A DNA stretch of 64,000 nucleotides, taken from NCBI GenBank assembly GCA_902799765.1, contig CADCBZ010000028.1:1-64000 (forward strand), written 5' to 3'. The DNA comes from an uncultured Prevotellaceae bacterium (GTDB lineage: Bacteria; Bacteroidota; Bacteroidia; Bacteroidales; Bacteroidaceae). The first letter of the stretch is position 1; each line of letters opens with the position of its first letter. The position numbers and the translations under genes are program-made. Below the pieces are notes generated by a model. That model did not search any database. It was not told where the DNA came from and saw only the letters and a list, made by a program, of their open reading frames with translations. Of the stretch, positions 63,623 through 64,000 are shown piece by piece.

Positions 63623-63626
63623 CAAC
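63595..63626 (-). promoter_or_regulatory. Promoter of the small membrane protein gene, overlapping the channel promoter
   Basis: On the minus strand GTTG (63626-63623), a 20-base spacer and TATCTTTG (63602-63595) fit the consensus. It overlaps the rightward promoter over nearly its whole length, so the two genes may compete for polymerase. Confidence 0.5.
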
Positions 63627-63645
63627 TGGATACCAAACATTTATA

Positions 63646-64000
63646 ATGATGAAGAAACCTCAATGGCTTGAGAAAGAACATCTCTATAAGATCATGTTCG
63701 AGTCAGAGCACCCGATAGGTCGAGTCTTTGATCTCACTCTGATAACGGCTATCTCGCTGAGTATCATCATCTCGTTCGTCGAGACGATTCCCTCTTTGGC
63801 ACATACGTTTAAGCTGGTGCTGGAGATATTGGAATATCTGCTCACCTTCTTCTTTACGGTTGAGTATATTGCCCGTGTCTATTGCTCCCCTCGTCCTCGC
63901 GACTATGTGCTAAGTTTCTTTGGTATCATCGACTTGCTGTCTACCTTGCCGCCTTATCTCTCCTACTTCCTGCCCAACGCACGATATATGATTCTGTTGC
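63646..64000 (+). CDS. Voltage-gated-type ion channel, N-terminal part (truncated by window end)
   Basis: The first 118 residues of a membrane protein starting MMKKPQWLEKEHLYKIMFES. Membrane segments LITAISLSIIISFVETI, LEYLLTFFFTVEYIARVY and YVLSFFGIIDLLSTLPPYL match S1 to S3 of bacterial voltage-gated potassium channels (Kch/KvAP-like). The S4 sensor and pore would lie beyond base 64000, so ion selectivity cannot be judged. It has its own promoter. Confidence 0.8.
   Translation, partial: MMKKPQWLEKEHLYKIMFESEHPIGRVFDLTLITAISLSIIISFVETIPSLAHTFKLVLEILEYLLTFFFTVEYIARVYCSPRPRDYVLSFFGIIDLLSTLPPYLSYFLPNARYMILL

Overview
The window looks like a chromosomal segment of a Bacteroidetes bacterium, most likely a Prevotella-type organism (Prevotellaceae). 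The evidence is the recurring -33 TTTG / -7 TAnnTTTG promoter form of this phylum, a SusC/SusD pair with a hybrid two-component regulator, a PorZ-like type IX secretion protein, GH97 and FucP-type sugar genes, and the acpP-fabF-rnc and dapB-lepB-WbqC arrangements. Most genes read leftward. No rRNA, tRNA, CRISPR array, prophage or intact insertion sequence was seen.

Region by region: 0.3-2.5 kb, a secreted GH36 alpha-galactosidase. 2.5-8.0 kb, a leftward operon running yicC, gmk, nadD, a phosphoethanolamine-transferase-like sulfatase-fold protein, an acyltransferase and a HAD phosphatase, so housekeeping genes lead into envelope-modification genes. 8.2-13.7 kb, a histidine acid phosphatase facing a GH3-like / Ig-like lipoprotein / DUF3108 operon. 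13.8-16.3 kb, acpP-fabF-rnc. 16.6-18.4 kb, DUF4254, a family 9 glycosyltransferase and a 51-aa rubredoxin. 18.6-27.7 kb, a SusD-SusC-HTCS glycan-uptake locus without any CAZyme. 27.8-30.6 kb, WbqC, lepB, dapB. 30.6-34.9 kb, a BtuF/BtuG/BtuB-like cobalamin capture set. 34.9-36.7 kb, a two-module PD-(D/E)XK protein with DUF3467.

36.9-38.3 kb holds a tyrosine recombinase followed by a 410-bp gene-free stretch. That stretch has two inverted copies of a 30-bp four-half-site element around an 89-bp AT-rich spacer, then repeats with a 22-bp period. It is the most unusual locus in the window. Next (38.3-42.5 kb) is an ECF sigma / anti-sigma-like / secreted protein / outer-membrane barrel operon; the barrel gene is split by a perfect 26-bp tandem duplication and would be intact with one copy removed. 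42.6-45.1 kb has a small membrane protein, a membrane-anchored winged-helix regulator and an AAA ATPase whose promoter is bracketed by 15-bp repeats.

45.2-51.2 kb is a sugar operon: aldo/keto reductase, amidohydrolase, zinc dehydrogenase, FucP-like permease, GH97. It resembles the entry steps of oxidative L-fucose (or L-galactose) use. A divergent aldo/keto reductase follows, then a CobD-like aminotransferase with an ABC ATPase, and a TrmH-type methyltransferase with mntP. The 415-bp gap at 55.4-55.8 kb before nadA holds a dense cluster of DnaA-box matches and could be a replication origin. 56.8-63.1 kb is an operon of leuS, a YitT-RdgB gene fusion and porZ. The right end has a small membrane protein and a truncated voltage-gated-type ion channel under overlapping divergent promoters.
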